NCBI GenBank assembly: GCA_963800865.1
Contig: CAWDCL010000003.1
Location: 1 to 64,000, forward strand
Source: JALOKP01 sp963800865
GTDB lineage: Bacteria > Acidobacteriota > Polarisedimenticolia > J045
Length of the DNA stretch: 64,000 bases
Direction: 5' to 3'
The notes below the pieces were generated by a model that was not told the origin of the DNA, did no database searches, and saw only the letters and a list, made by a program, of their open reading frames with translations. This document shows, piece by piece, positions 1 through 6,066 of the stretch; position 1 is the first letter of the stretch, and the number at the start of each line of letters is the position of its first letter. The position numbers and the translations under genes are program-made.

Positions 1-5
1 GTATC

Positions 6-18
6 TGGACTCCTCCCG
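6..18. repeat. Left subterminal inverted repeat of IS copy 1
   Basis: TGGACTCCTCCCG, the exact reverse complement of 1380-1392. The same pair occurs in copy 2 at 2037-2049 and 3411-3423. Such subterminal repeats mark the IS1111 group. Confidence 0.85.
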
Positions 19-74
19 CAAGCCCTCCGGTGACGAGCCGGCCCCTCGCTGATCGATCGCAACGGAGAGACGAT

Positions 75-200
75 CTGACTGCAGTCGTATCTCCGGCCTT
101 TCGGTGGAGCGCCTCGCGCTCCTGGCCATGATGGAAAGTCGCGCGCGGTGCCAATCGTTGCAGCGACCCCTGGGGGCCAGCGAAGTTATCGGCGTGTCCG
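75..200 (-). ncRNA. Predicted bridge/seekRNA core of IS copy 1
   Basis: This part of the noncoding DNA downstream of the transposase, read on the minus strand, forms two guide loops around hairpins. In the first, ATAACTTCGC (189-180) equals the attC bases 2022-2031 left of the copy 2 insertion point. A GGCCC/GGGTC hairpin follows, then GCTGCA (164-159), which matches the complement of the right attC arm. In the second, TTCCATC (136-130) equals the last seven bases of the IS. A GGAGCGC/GCGCTCC hairpin follows, then AGATACG (92-86), which complements the first six bases of the IS plus the shared C. RNA-guided targeting is established for the IS110/IS1111 family. The loop assignment here is mine and the RNA ends are approximate. 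Confidence 0.65.
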
Positions 201-267
201 CGCGCAGGTCAGTACCATTTCGCCATCACGGTCGATCTCGGGGGCAGCCCTCGCGTGTGCGTGTTCG

Positions 268-1308
268 TCAGATGCGTTTGGCTTTCGCCTTGCCGCGGTA
301 GCTCTCTCCGGAACGCCAGACCGCCCACAGGACGCGGGCCAGTTTGTTCGCCAGTGCCGTGGCCGCCTTGTTGTGGCCGCGCCGGGCTTCGACCCGCAAG
401 ACCCAGCGGCGGAGCGTGTCCGGAGACTTCATCGTCTTCGAACTGAGCAGAACCGCTCGGGCGCCGTGGATCAACAGCATCCGGATGTAGGTGTCGCCTC
501 GCTTGCTGATCGCGCCGAGGCGTCGGACCTGGCCCGATGACCGCTCCCGGGGGGTCAGGCCGAGGTAGCTCGCGAAGTGCCTGCCCGAGGGGAAGCGCTC
601 GACATCACCGACGAAGGCCACGAGGGCCGTCCCGCTGAGCAGGCCGACTCCGGGTACGCTCATCAGCCGCCGCACCAGCGCCGATTGCCGTGCGTGCGCC
701 CGCAGGTCCCGCTCGATCGCCCCGATCCGCTGCTCCAGCTCGTGGATTTCGGCGCACAAGGCGGCCAGGACGTCCCGCAGCGGCAGCGTCAGGGGCGCGT
801 CGGCGTCGCTGAGCAGCTCCTGAACCCGCGGTACGACCTTCCCCGCGCCGATCGGGATCACGAACCCGAGCTCGCGCAACACTCCACGCACCGTGTTGAT
901 CCGGGCCGTTCGTGTCGCCATCCACCCCGATCGGATCCGATGGAGCGCGGTCAGCGCCTGCTGCTCCTCCGACTTGACCGGCACCGGCTTGATGTCGTCG
1001 TTCCGCAGCGCCTCCAGAATGCCCTTGGCGTCGGTCCGGTCGGTCTTGTTGCGGGTGATGTAGGGCCGGACCGCGTGCGGCGGCAGCAGCAGGACCCGGT
1101 GCCCGGCGGCCTCGATCCGCCGGCCCCAGTAGTGCGCGCTGCCACACGCCTCCATCGCCACCGTCGCTTGCGCCCGCCCGTGGAAGAATTGCTCGAACTT
1201 CGTCCGGGTTAGCCGGTGCCGTTCGGAGACCCGGCCCGGCTGGGTCGACACCGCGACTTCGAAGACCGACTTGGCCACGTCCACGGCGATCGTTGCGTTA
1301 CAATCCAT
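268..1308 (-). CDS. IS110/IS1111-family transposase, copy 1
   Basis: 346-aa DEDD recombinase that moves the surrounding element. The N-terminal RuvC-like domain carries D10 (IAVD), E53 (AMEACG), D90 and D93 (NKTDRTDAKG). The C-terminal Transposase_20 domain has the helix-hairpin PGVGLLSGTALV (about 219-230) and the conserved serine region SSG...GAISKRGD (about 257-272). The start is the ATG at 1308, preceded by AAGGAGGAG at ideal spacing. A longer frame reaching 1401 would run through the element end and was not used. It differs from copy 2 by only two residues (Leu326Val, Lys340Thr). Both catalytic parts are complete, so it is probably functional. Confidence 0.93.
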   Translation of the reverse strand: MDCNATIAVDVAKSVFEVAVSTQPGRVSERHRLTRTKFEQFFHGRAQATVAMEACGSAHYWGRRIEAAGHRVLLLPPHAVRPYITRNKTDRTDAKGILEALRNDDIKPVPVKSEEQQALTALHRIRSGWMATRTARINTVRGVLRELGFVIPIGAGKVVPRVQELLSDADAPLTLPLRDVLAALCAEIHELEQRIGAIERDLRAHARQSALVRRLMSVPGVGLLSGTALVAFVGDVERFPSGRHFASYLGLTPRERSSGQVRRLGAISKRGDTYIRMLLIHGARAVLLSSKTMKSPDTLRRWVLRVEARRGHNKAATALANKLARVLWAVWRSGESYRGKAKAKRI

Positions 1309-1379
1309 GGCGGACTCCTCCTTGGGCGGTACACCCAGTGCACGATGACTTTGGCACGATCGATGCCGCGTTCGGTCAT

Positions 1380-1392
1380 CGGGAGGAGTCCA
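1380..1392. repeat. Right subterminal inverted repeat of IS copy 1
   Basis: CGGGAGGAGTCCA, the exact reverse complement of 6-18. Seven further bases (TTCCATC, 1393-1399) reach the element end, and these reappear as the proposed donor guide of the element's RNA. Confidence 0.85.
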
Positions 1393-1399
1393 TTCCATC

Positions 1400-1479
1400 A
1401 TAGCAGCTGTCGGGCGGCCCGGCAGCTATCGCGACGGGAACGAACGCGGGGCCGCCCGCAGCTGAACGCAACGTTATGC
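1400..1479 (+). other. attC site 1, right part (left part lost beyond IS copy 1)
   Basis: Integron cassette recombination site. It starts directly after the IS with AGCAGCTGTCGGG and closes with its complement CCGCAGCTG before the R' box GTTATGC (1473-1479). The R' box is exactly complementary to GCATAAC (2020-2026) at the end of the following cassette, as expected for a cassette inserted by integrase. The left R'' box must lie beyond IS copy 1, outside the window. Confidence 0.75.
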
Positions 1480-1503
1480 CGACGGCGTGGGAGGGCGACG
1501 GTC

Positions 1504-1764
1504 GTGCCGATCATCTGCATGTTCTTTGGGATCGTGATCCGCATGTTCTACCGCGAGCACGGTGTCCCTCACTTCCACGCGGAGTACCAGGGCCAGGTGG
1601 CGACGTTTACGTTTGACGGTCAGCTTCTCGCAGGGAGTATCGAGTCCCGGACCGCGCTCCGGTTGATCCAAGAGTGGGCCACTTTGCACAGCGCCGAACT
1701 GGAGGCAAACTGGGTCAGCGCCAAGGCCGGCAAGCCTCTCGAGCGAATAAGCCCGCTTGAGTAG
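1504..1764 (+). CDS. DUF4160 protein (integron cassette 1)
   Basis: An 86-aa protein matching DUF4160: MFFGIVIRMFYREH, then HFHAEYQGQ, then a C-terminal ANWVSAKAGKPLERI segment, close to the usual family length. The GTG at 1504 is chosen because family members begin MPxIxMFFG and a GGGAGGG lies about 9 bases upstream. It is the first gene of a two-gene cassette whose second gene starts 9 bp later. DUF4160 and DUF2442 are often adjacent. A toxin-antitoxin-like role has been suspected for such small pairs, but the sequence does not prove it. Function unknown. Confidence 0.8.
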   Translation: MPIICMFFGIVIRMFYREHGVPHFHAEYQGQVATFTFDGQLLAGSIESRTALRLIQEWATLHSAELEANWVSAKAGKPLERISPLE

Positions 1765-1773
1765 GGAGGTGCG

Positions 1774-2025
1774 ATGAAGGGGATTCCGACGGTCGTCCGG
1801 GCGGAATACCGCGGTGAATTCCGGATCGCCGTGGCATTCAGCGACGGTCTCGAGAAGACGCTCGACTTCGCTCCTTGGCTTGAGGGGCCGGTCTTCGAGC
1901 CGCTGAGGGACCCAGCGTACTTCCGGCGGTTCTTTATTGACGGCGGCACCGTCACGTGGCCCAACGGCGCAGACATCGCTCCCGAGACTCTCTATGCCCG
2001 CGCGACGTCGAACGAGGCAGCATAA
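1774..2025 (+). CDS. DUF2442 protein (integron cassette 1)
   Basis: An 83-aa protein resembling DUF2442: short strands around FRIAVAFSDGLEKTLDF, LRDPAYFRRFFID and the closing TVTWPNGADIAPETLY segment typical of the family. The start ATG has a strong GGGAGGTG ribosome site. The TAA stop overlaps the R'' box of attC 2 (2020-2026), the compact arrangement usual in gene cassettes. It is presumably translated with the DUF4160 gene just upstream. Family function is not established. Pairing with DUF4160 suggests a two-component module, possibly a toxin-antitoxin-like pair (inference). Confidence 0.8.
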   Translation: MKGIPTVVRAEYRGEFRIAVAFSDGLEKTLDFAPWLEGPVFEPLRDPAYFRRFFIDGGTVTWPNGADIAPETLYARATSNEAA

Positions 2026-2031
2026 CTTCGC
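2020..2031 (+). other. attC site 2, left arm (split by IS copy 2)
   Basis: R'' box GCATAAC (2020-2026) plus spacer TTCGC, ending at the IS junction. Joined to 3431-3510 it restores a 92-bp attC, the same length as intact attC 4. In attC 4 the same five-base spacer position (TTTGT) leads directly into ACTGCAGCTG. Confidence 0.75.
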
Positions 2032-2105
2032 GTATCTGGACTCCTCCCGCAAGCCCTCCGGTGACGAACTGGCCCCTCGCTGATCGATCGCAACGGAGAG
2101 ACGAT

Positions 2106-2231
2106 CTGACTGCAGTCGTATCTCCGGCCTTTCGGTGGAGCGCCTCGCGCTCCTGGCCATGATGGAAAGTCGCGCGCGGTGCCAATCGCAGCAACGACCC
2201 CTGGGGGCCAGCAAAGTTATCGGCGTTTCCG
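2106..2231 (-). ncRNA. Predicted bridge/seekRNA core of IS copy 2
   Basis: Equivalent of the RNA proposed in copy 1. Both donor guides (2161-2167 and 2117-2123) and both hairpins are unchanged. The target loop has changed: the left guide reads ATAACTTTGC instead of ATAACTTCGC, and the right-guide side differs at three positions. ACTTTG also occurs at the matching place of intact attC 4 (4755-4760). Expression and ends are not shown by sequence. Confidence 0.6.
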
Positions 2232-2298
2232 CGCGCAGGTCAGTGCCGTTTCGCCATCACGTTCGATCTCGGGGGCAGTCGTCTCCTGGGCTTGTCCG

Positions 2299-3339
2299 TC
2301 AGATGCGTTTGGCTTTCGCCGTACCGCGGTAGCTCTCCCCGGAACGCCAGACCGCCCACACGACGCGGGCCAGCTTGTTCGCCAGTGCCGTGGCCGCCTT
2401 GTTGTGGCCGCGCCGGGCTTCGACCCGCAAGACCCAGCGGCGGAGCGTGTCCGGAGACTTCATCGTCTTCGAGCTGAGCAGAACCGCTCGGGCCCCGTGG
2501 ATCAGCAGCATCCGGATGTAGGTGTCGCCTCGCTTGCTGATCGCGCCGAGGCGTCGGACCTGGCCCGATGACCGCTCCCGGGGGGTCAAGCCGAGGTAGC
2601 TCGCGAAGTGCCTGCCCGAGGGGAAGCGCTCGACATCACCGACGAAGGCCACGAGGGCCGTCCCGCTGAGCAGGCCGACGCCGGGTACGCTCATCAGCCG
2701 CCGCACCAGCGCCGATTGCCGTGCGTGCGCCCGCAAGTCCCGCTCGATCGCCCCGATCCGCTGCTCCAGTTCGTGGATTTCGGCGCACAAGGCGGCCAGG
2801 ACGTCCCGCAGCGGCAGCGTCAGGGGCGCGTCGGCGTCGCTGAGGAGCTCCTGAACCCGCGGTACGACCTTCCCCGCGCCGATCGGGATCACGAACCCGA
2901 GCTCGCGCAACACTCCACGCACCGTGTTGATCCGGGCCGTTCGTGTCGCCATCCACCCCGATCGGATCCGATGGAGCGCGGTCAGCGCCTGCTGCTCCTC
3001 CGACTTGACCGGCACCGGCTTGATGTCGTCGTTCCGCAGCGCCTCCAGAATGCCCTTGGCGTCGGTCCGGTCGGTCTTGTTGCGGGTGATGTAGGGCCGG
3101 ACCGCGTGCGGCGGCAGCAGCAGGACCCGGTGCCCGGCGGCTTCGATCCGCCGGCCCCAGTAGTGCGCGCTGCCACACGCCTCCATCGCCACCGTCGCCT
3201 GCGCCCGCCCGTGGAAGAATTGCTCGAACTTCGTCCGGGTTAGCCGGTGCCGTTCGGAGACCCGGCCCGGCTGGGTCGACACCGCGACTTCGAAGACCGA
3301 CTTGGCCACGTCCACGGCGATCGTTGCGTTACAATCCAT
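2299..3339 (-). CDS. IS110/IS1111-family transposase, copy 2
   Basis: 346-aa DEDD transposase of IS copy 2, with D10, E53, D90, D93 and the C-terminal ISKRGD serine region all intact. It differs from copy 1 only by Val326 and Thr340. The nucleotide differences I could count by eye are mostly silent, about 15 in 1,041 bp. The start ATG at 3339 carries the same AAGGAGGAG ribosome site. High identity implies recent transposition or gene conversion between the copies. Confidence 0.93.
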   Translation of the reverse strand: MDCNATIAVDVAKSVFEVAVSTQPGRVSERHRLTRTKFEQFFHGRAQATVAMEACGSAHYWGRRIEAAGHRVLLLPPHAVRPYITRNKTDRTDAKGILEALRNDDIKPVPVKSEEQQALTALHRIRSGWMATRTARINTVRGVLRELGFVIPIGAGKVVPRVQELLSDADAPLTLPLRDVLAALCAEIHELEQRIGAIERDLRAHARQSALVRRLMSVPGVGLLSGTALVAFVGDVERFPSGRHFASYLGLTPRERSSGQVRRLGAISKRGDTYIRMLLIHGARAVLLSSKTMKSPDTLRRWVLRVEARRGHNKAATALANKLARVVWAVWRSGESYRGTAKAKRI

Positions 3340-3430
3340 GGCGGACTCCTCCTTGGGCGGTACACCCAGTGCACGATGACTTTGGCACGATCGATGCCGC
3401 GTTCGGTCATCGGGAGGAGTCCATTCCATC

Positions 3431-3510
3431 ACTGCAGCTGTCGGGCGCGCCGGCTGCAGTGGCGAAGCGAGACAACGCGGGCGCGCCCGCAGCTGAGTAC
3501 GGCGTTAGAC
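3431..3510 (+). other. attC site 2, right arm
   Basis: Continues the attC begun at 2020-2031. It has ACTGCAGCTG and its complement CGCAGCTGAG as L-type boxes, a GC-rich central stem, and R' box GTTAGAC (3504-3510), a match to GTTRRRY. Bases 3431-3500 are almost identical to 4762-4831 of attC 4, the attC homogeneity seen in chromosomal arrays. Confidence 0.85.
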
Positions 3511-3560
3511 GTATCTTTGGAACTAGCCCAGCGCGGTCAACGCAGCGCCGGGGGTAGCCA

Positions 3561-4115
3561 ATGAAAGAGCTGGTTCTTACGACGGCACTCCTCGGTCTTC
3601 TCGTCGCGATGGTCTATTGGTACCTGCAGCTGCGACGGAAGAGCGCACTGCCGCTGGTTCCCAGCCCGCGAACACTTGCGGGCGTGCGTGGATGGCTCCT
3701 GATCCTGTGCATCATCTTGGTGTTCCTTTACCCACTCAGCCTTAGCCGTGGAATCAACTTCCGCGCAGTCGAGGAGATCCGGGCCGCGTATCCCCGCGCG
3801 ATGACAATCGCGCTGCTTGATTCGTTTGTGGTTGTTGCGCTAACTGTCTACAGCATCTACACCGGCGTTCGCTTGTGGCGGGTACGACCTGGGGCGGTAA
3901 CCGGTGCTCGCCGGTTCCTCGTCATCATCTGGGTGTACTTTCTTCTCGAGCGCCTCTCGATCTTCGCTGTGGGATTTCCGGCGGACGTGAACCTGAAGCT
4001 CTTCCGACGGCTTCTGTGGCAGCTGCCAGTCTTCTCCGGCATGGTGTTGATATGGTGGCTTTACCTATCGCGTTCAAAGAGGGTAGCTGCAACGTACCGC
4101 ACTGGAGGAACGTAG
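3561..4115 (+). CDS. DUF2569-like integral membrane protein (integron cassette 2)
   Basis: A 184-aa membrane protein with about four hydrophobic segments: residues 5-22, 43-60, 80-100 and 118-165 (split). The motif GVRGWLLILCIIL after the first segment is characteristic of DUF2569. Start ATG follows a weak GGGGG purine tract. It occupies its own cassette between the R' box of attC 2 (GTTAGAC) and attC 3. Base composition is visibly less GC-rich than the chromosomal genes from 6 kb onward, consistent with acquisition as a cassette. Function unknown. Confidence 0.75.
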   Translation: MKELVLTTALLGLLVAMVYWYLQLRRKSALPLVPSPRTLAGVRGWLLILCIILVFLYPLSLSRGINFRAVEEIRAAYPRAMTIALLDSFVVVALTVYSIYTGVRLWRVRPGAVTGARRFLVIIWVYFLLERLSIFAVGFPADVNLKLFRRLLWQLPVFSGMVLIWWLYLSRSKRVAATYRTGGT

Positions 4116-4152
4116 TCGTGCTTCCAGCGCTGGTGGTGCCTGTGGTGCGAAC

Positions 4153-4245
4153 GGCTAACTGCCCACTTCAGCTGCCAGCGAGCGGGAAACACGAGGTCGT
4201 AGTTATTGGAGCGCGCGCCCACCGCAGCTGAGCACGGCGTTGGAC
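4153..4245 (+). other. attC site 3
   Basis: 93-bp attC: R'' box GGCTAAC (4153-4159), L-type box TTCAGCTGCC, less conserved centre, then CCGCAGCTGAG, and R' box GTTGGAC (4239-4245). Its R'' is a 6 of 7 match to the complement of GTTAGAC, which opens cassette 2. The central part differs from sites 2 and 4. Confidence 0.8.
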
Positions 4246-4264
4246 ACGACAGGAGCCCCGGGGC

Positions 4265-4705
4265 GTGGCGCAGATGCGGCTGCGGTGGGTCCTGACGATT
4301 CTGGCTCTCGTCCTCGCGCCTCTCGCGGTCGCGTTCGGAGAAAGTCCGAAGGAGCGTGAGGCGCGGCAGGTTTCTTTCTCGGTGCGCGTCTGCGAGAGCG
4401 AGGAGCCGAGGCCGCTCGTGGGACCCGACGCCGAGAAGGCGTGGGACCAGTGTGAGCGTCCGCTTGACGCGGTACCGGTAACGCTACGGGCGGGCATCTC
4501 GAAAGACGGTCCCCGCGAGACCGACGGGACCGGAACCGCTCGCGTCGGCCCGATTCGCGTCCAGCCCGACGACCCAGTCACGCTTCGGGCCGGGTGCACC
4601 ACGCACGTATGCCTCACCATGAACCTCGACCCGGCCGCCGTTCACGCTGGGGAGAACTACTTCATCTGGTTCACGAAACCGACGCGAGAGGAGCACTTGG
4701 AGTAG
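4265..4705 (+). CDS. Secreted protein of unknown function (integron cassette 3)
   Basis: A 146-aa protein with an N-terminal signal peptide (RLRWVLTILALVLAPLAVAFG). The mature part is charged and predicted mostly beta: VTLRAGIS and VTLRAGCT are two similar strands about 33 residues apart, suggesting a small repeat. Four cysteines remain after the signal peptide and could form disulfides. GTG 4265 is preferred to the ATG at 4274 because AGGAG lies 9 bases before it. No family recognised. It fills the cassette between attC 3 and attC 4, and its export suggests an envelope or extracellular role. Confidence 0.7.
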   Translation: MAQMRLRWVLTILALVLAPLAVAFGESPKEREARQVSFSVRVCESEEPRPLVGPDAEKAWDQCERPLDAVPVTLRAGISKDGPRETDGTGTARVGPIRVQPDDPVTLRAGCTTHVCLTMNLDPAAVHAGENYFIWFTKPTREEHLE

Positions 4706-4749
4706 CTGGGCGTTGCGGCTAGAGTTCTGCCATCTCCTTCGGCGTGGCG

Positions 4750-4841
4750 GTCCAACTTTGTACTGCAGCTGCCGGGCGCGCCGGCTGCAGTGGCGAAGCG
4801 AGGCAACGCGGGCGCGCCCGCAGCTGAGCGCGGCGTCGGCA
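4750..4841 (+). other. attC site 4 (intact)
   Basis: 92-bp attC: R'' GTCCAAC (4750-4756), spacer TTTGT, ACTGCAGCTGCCGGGC, central GC-rich arms, CGCCCGCAGCTGAG, and a degenerate R' GTCGGCA (4835-4841, second T of GTT changed). R'' is the exact complement of GTTGGAC at the start of cassette 3. It serves as the uninterrupted reference for the IS insertion sites. Confidence 0.85.
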
Positions 4842-4906
4842 GACCAGTCGGCGTATGAGTCCGTGGTCGTCAGAACACAGCATTGCCGCACGGCAAGAGG
4901 GAGCTC

Positions 4907-5317
4907 ATGTTGGCAACCCCAGCGATAGTCGGAGCGTGTCTCGCTTTCGCTGTCGGCGTTTTCGCCACGGTCGTCAGGCTGGATCGGGACCGGGCGTTCT
5001 ATCCGACGGTCGCGATCGTGATTGCCTCCTTGTACTGCCTGTTCGCGGTCATGGGAGGATCGACCCGAGCCCTCGTGATTGAGTCGATGGTCGGCGTGGG
5101 ATTCATCGCGCTGGCGGTGTTCGGGTTCCGGAGATCCCTTTGGGTAGTTGCAGCCGCGCTGGGGTTGCACGGCGTGGCTGATCATCAGTCGACGCAGCCG
5201 GGCGGCAGCCTAATCAGCGCCGGCTCGGAGGGCGGATTCACCGGAGACCCAAATGAGAAGGCTCAAGATCATCGAACACATCTCGCTGGACGGCGTGATC
5301 CAGCATTCCGCCGATGA
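4907..5317 (+). CDS. Small membrane protein with an altered 3' end (cassette 4)
   Basis: From ATG 4907 (GAGGGAG-type ribosome site) the product is 136 aa. The first 90 residues form four hydrophobic helices, ending in AALGLHGVADH. The tail (about 45 residues) is polar, Arg- and His-rich and unlike the rest, and it overlaps the next gene by 65 bases. I infer that the original 3' half of a larger membrane protein, and probably the cassette's own attC, was lost by deletion near 5190. No function can be assigned. Confidence 0.55.
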   Translation: MLATPAIVGACLAFAVGVFATVVRLDRDRAFYPTVAIVIASLYCLFAVMGGSTRALVIESMVGVGFIALAVFGFRRSLWVVAAALGLHGVADHQSTQPGGSLISAGSEGGFTGDPNEKAQDHRTHLAGRRDPAFRR

Positions 5318-5834
5318 TGGCGATTTCCCCTACAGCGATTGGACCGCTCCCTACCGGACCGCCGCTGGCCGGGACGCAGTGATGGCCGCGCACGGCGAGA
5401 GCTTCGACCTGCTGCTTGGCCGTCGCACCTACGATATCTGGTCGGGCTTCTGGCCGAAGGCGCCGAGCAGTCCGATCGCGGACCGCCTCAATGCGGCGAC
5501 GAAGTATGTCGCTACCCACCGCCCGGAAAGTCTCGAATGGGGCCCGTTCGAGGGCCTCGGCCCGGTCATCGTCGATCGCATTCGCCACATCAAGTCGCAG
5601 GATGGCCGGGACCTTGTCCTTTCGGGCAGTTCCACGCTGACGTCGACGGTACTCGAGCACGGCCTGGCGGATGAGGTCGTGCTGATCGTCTCTCCCGTCC
5701 TGTTGGGCACGGGGAAGCGCCTCTTTGCGGAGGGAACCCCTGCACGCTCGTTCGAGCTCGTCAGCACGCAGGCAACGCCGTCCGGCGTCATCCTCAGTAC
5801 GTACAAAGCTGCCGGGCCTCTGAAGACCGGATAG
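5253..5834 (+). CDS. RibD C-terminal/dihydrofolate reductase-like protein
   Basis: 193-aa protein of the RibD_C fold, NADPH-dependent reductases related to dihydrofolate reductase. It shows the N-terminal strand LKIIEHISLDGVIQ, LLGRRTYDIWSGFWP (cofactor-binding region) and the C-terminal LVLSGSSTLTSTVLEHGLAD and LLGTGKRLF motifs. Starts with ATG. Physiological substrate unknown; stand-alone members are common and are not diagnostic of riboflavin synthesis. It lies just outside the recognisable cassette array. Confidence 0.85.
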   Translation: MRRLKIIEHISLDGVIQHSADDGDFPYSDWTAPYRTAAGRDAVMAAHGESFDLLLGRRTYDIWSGFWPKAPSSPIADRLNAATKYVATHRPESLEWGPFEGLGPVIVDRIRHIKSQDGRDLVLSGSSTLTSTVLEHGLADEVVLIVSPVLLGTGKRLFAEGTPARSFELVSTQATPSGVILSTYKAAGPLKTG

Positions 5835-6066
5835 TTCGACGGCTCGACTTCGCCCAAGCATTTGCCGGAGCGCCGCCGCCACGCATTGTTGCGCTTCTTC
5901 ATGCCAGGTGAGATCTTTGTCCGTCGGTGGCGGTATGACTACATGATAAGGAAGGGCTCCGGTGACCGGCTGAGGCGGATACGGTACGACGTTGCACTCA
6001 GGACGTGAGAAGGGTTCGACTTCGATCCGTGATGACACGCATGGACGCTAAAGAAGGAGTAAGGCA

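Larger units (their letters stand above)
1..1399 (-). mobile_element. IS1111-group insertion sequence, copy 1, inserted in attC
   Basis: A 1,399-bp element repeated at 2032-3430 with a constant 2,031-base offset. Perfect 13-bp subterminal inverted repeats (TGGACTCCTCCCG at 6-18, its complement at 1380-1392) sit a few bases inside the ends, as is typical of the IS1111 group of the IS110 superfamily. Transposase is on the minus strand, with a short leader and about 267 bp of noncoding DNA after its stop. The right boundary comes from where attC sequence resumes. The left boundary is placed by analogy with copy 2 and coincides with the first base of the window, so the left flank is unseen. No target duplication is visible. 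Ends are uncertain by one base because a C is shared by element and target. Confidence 0.9.
2032..3430 (-). mobile_element. IS1111-group insertion sequence, copy 2, inserted in attC 2
   Basis: Second copy of the 1,399-bp element. Both junctions are visible: attC left arm ends at 2031 and attC right arm resumes at 3431. Removing the element rebuilds an attC identical in length and layout to attC 4. The transposase gene is nearly identical to copy 1, while the noncoding end carries most of the differences. It sits at the same point of its attC and in the same orientation as copy 1, opposite to the cassette genes. IS1111 elements that specifically target attC are a known group. No target duplication is visible. 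Confidence 0.92.

Noticed and set aside
577..1212. Long + strand open frame across IS copy 1 (and 2608-3243 in copy 2)
   Set aside because: Arg/Pro/His-rich mirror of the transposase gene; no ribosome site or family.
1309..1401. Upstream extension of the transposase frame (and the same in copy 2, 3340-3432)
   Set aside because: It passes through the subterminal repeat and the element end into attC. The internal ATG has a strong AAGGAGGAG site.
5180..5250. Possible fifth attC around GCCTAATC
   Set aside because: No matching R' box or complementary L boxes could be found.
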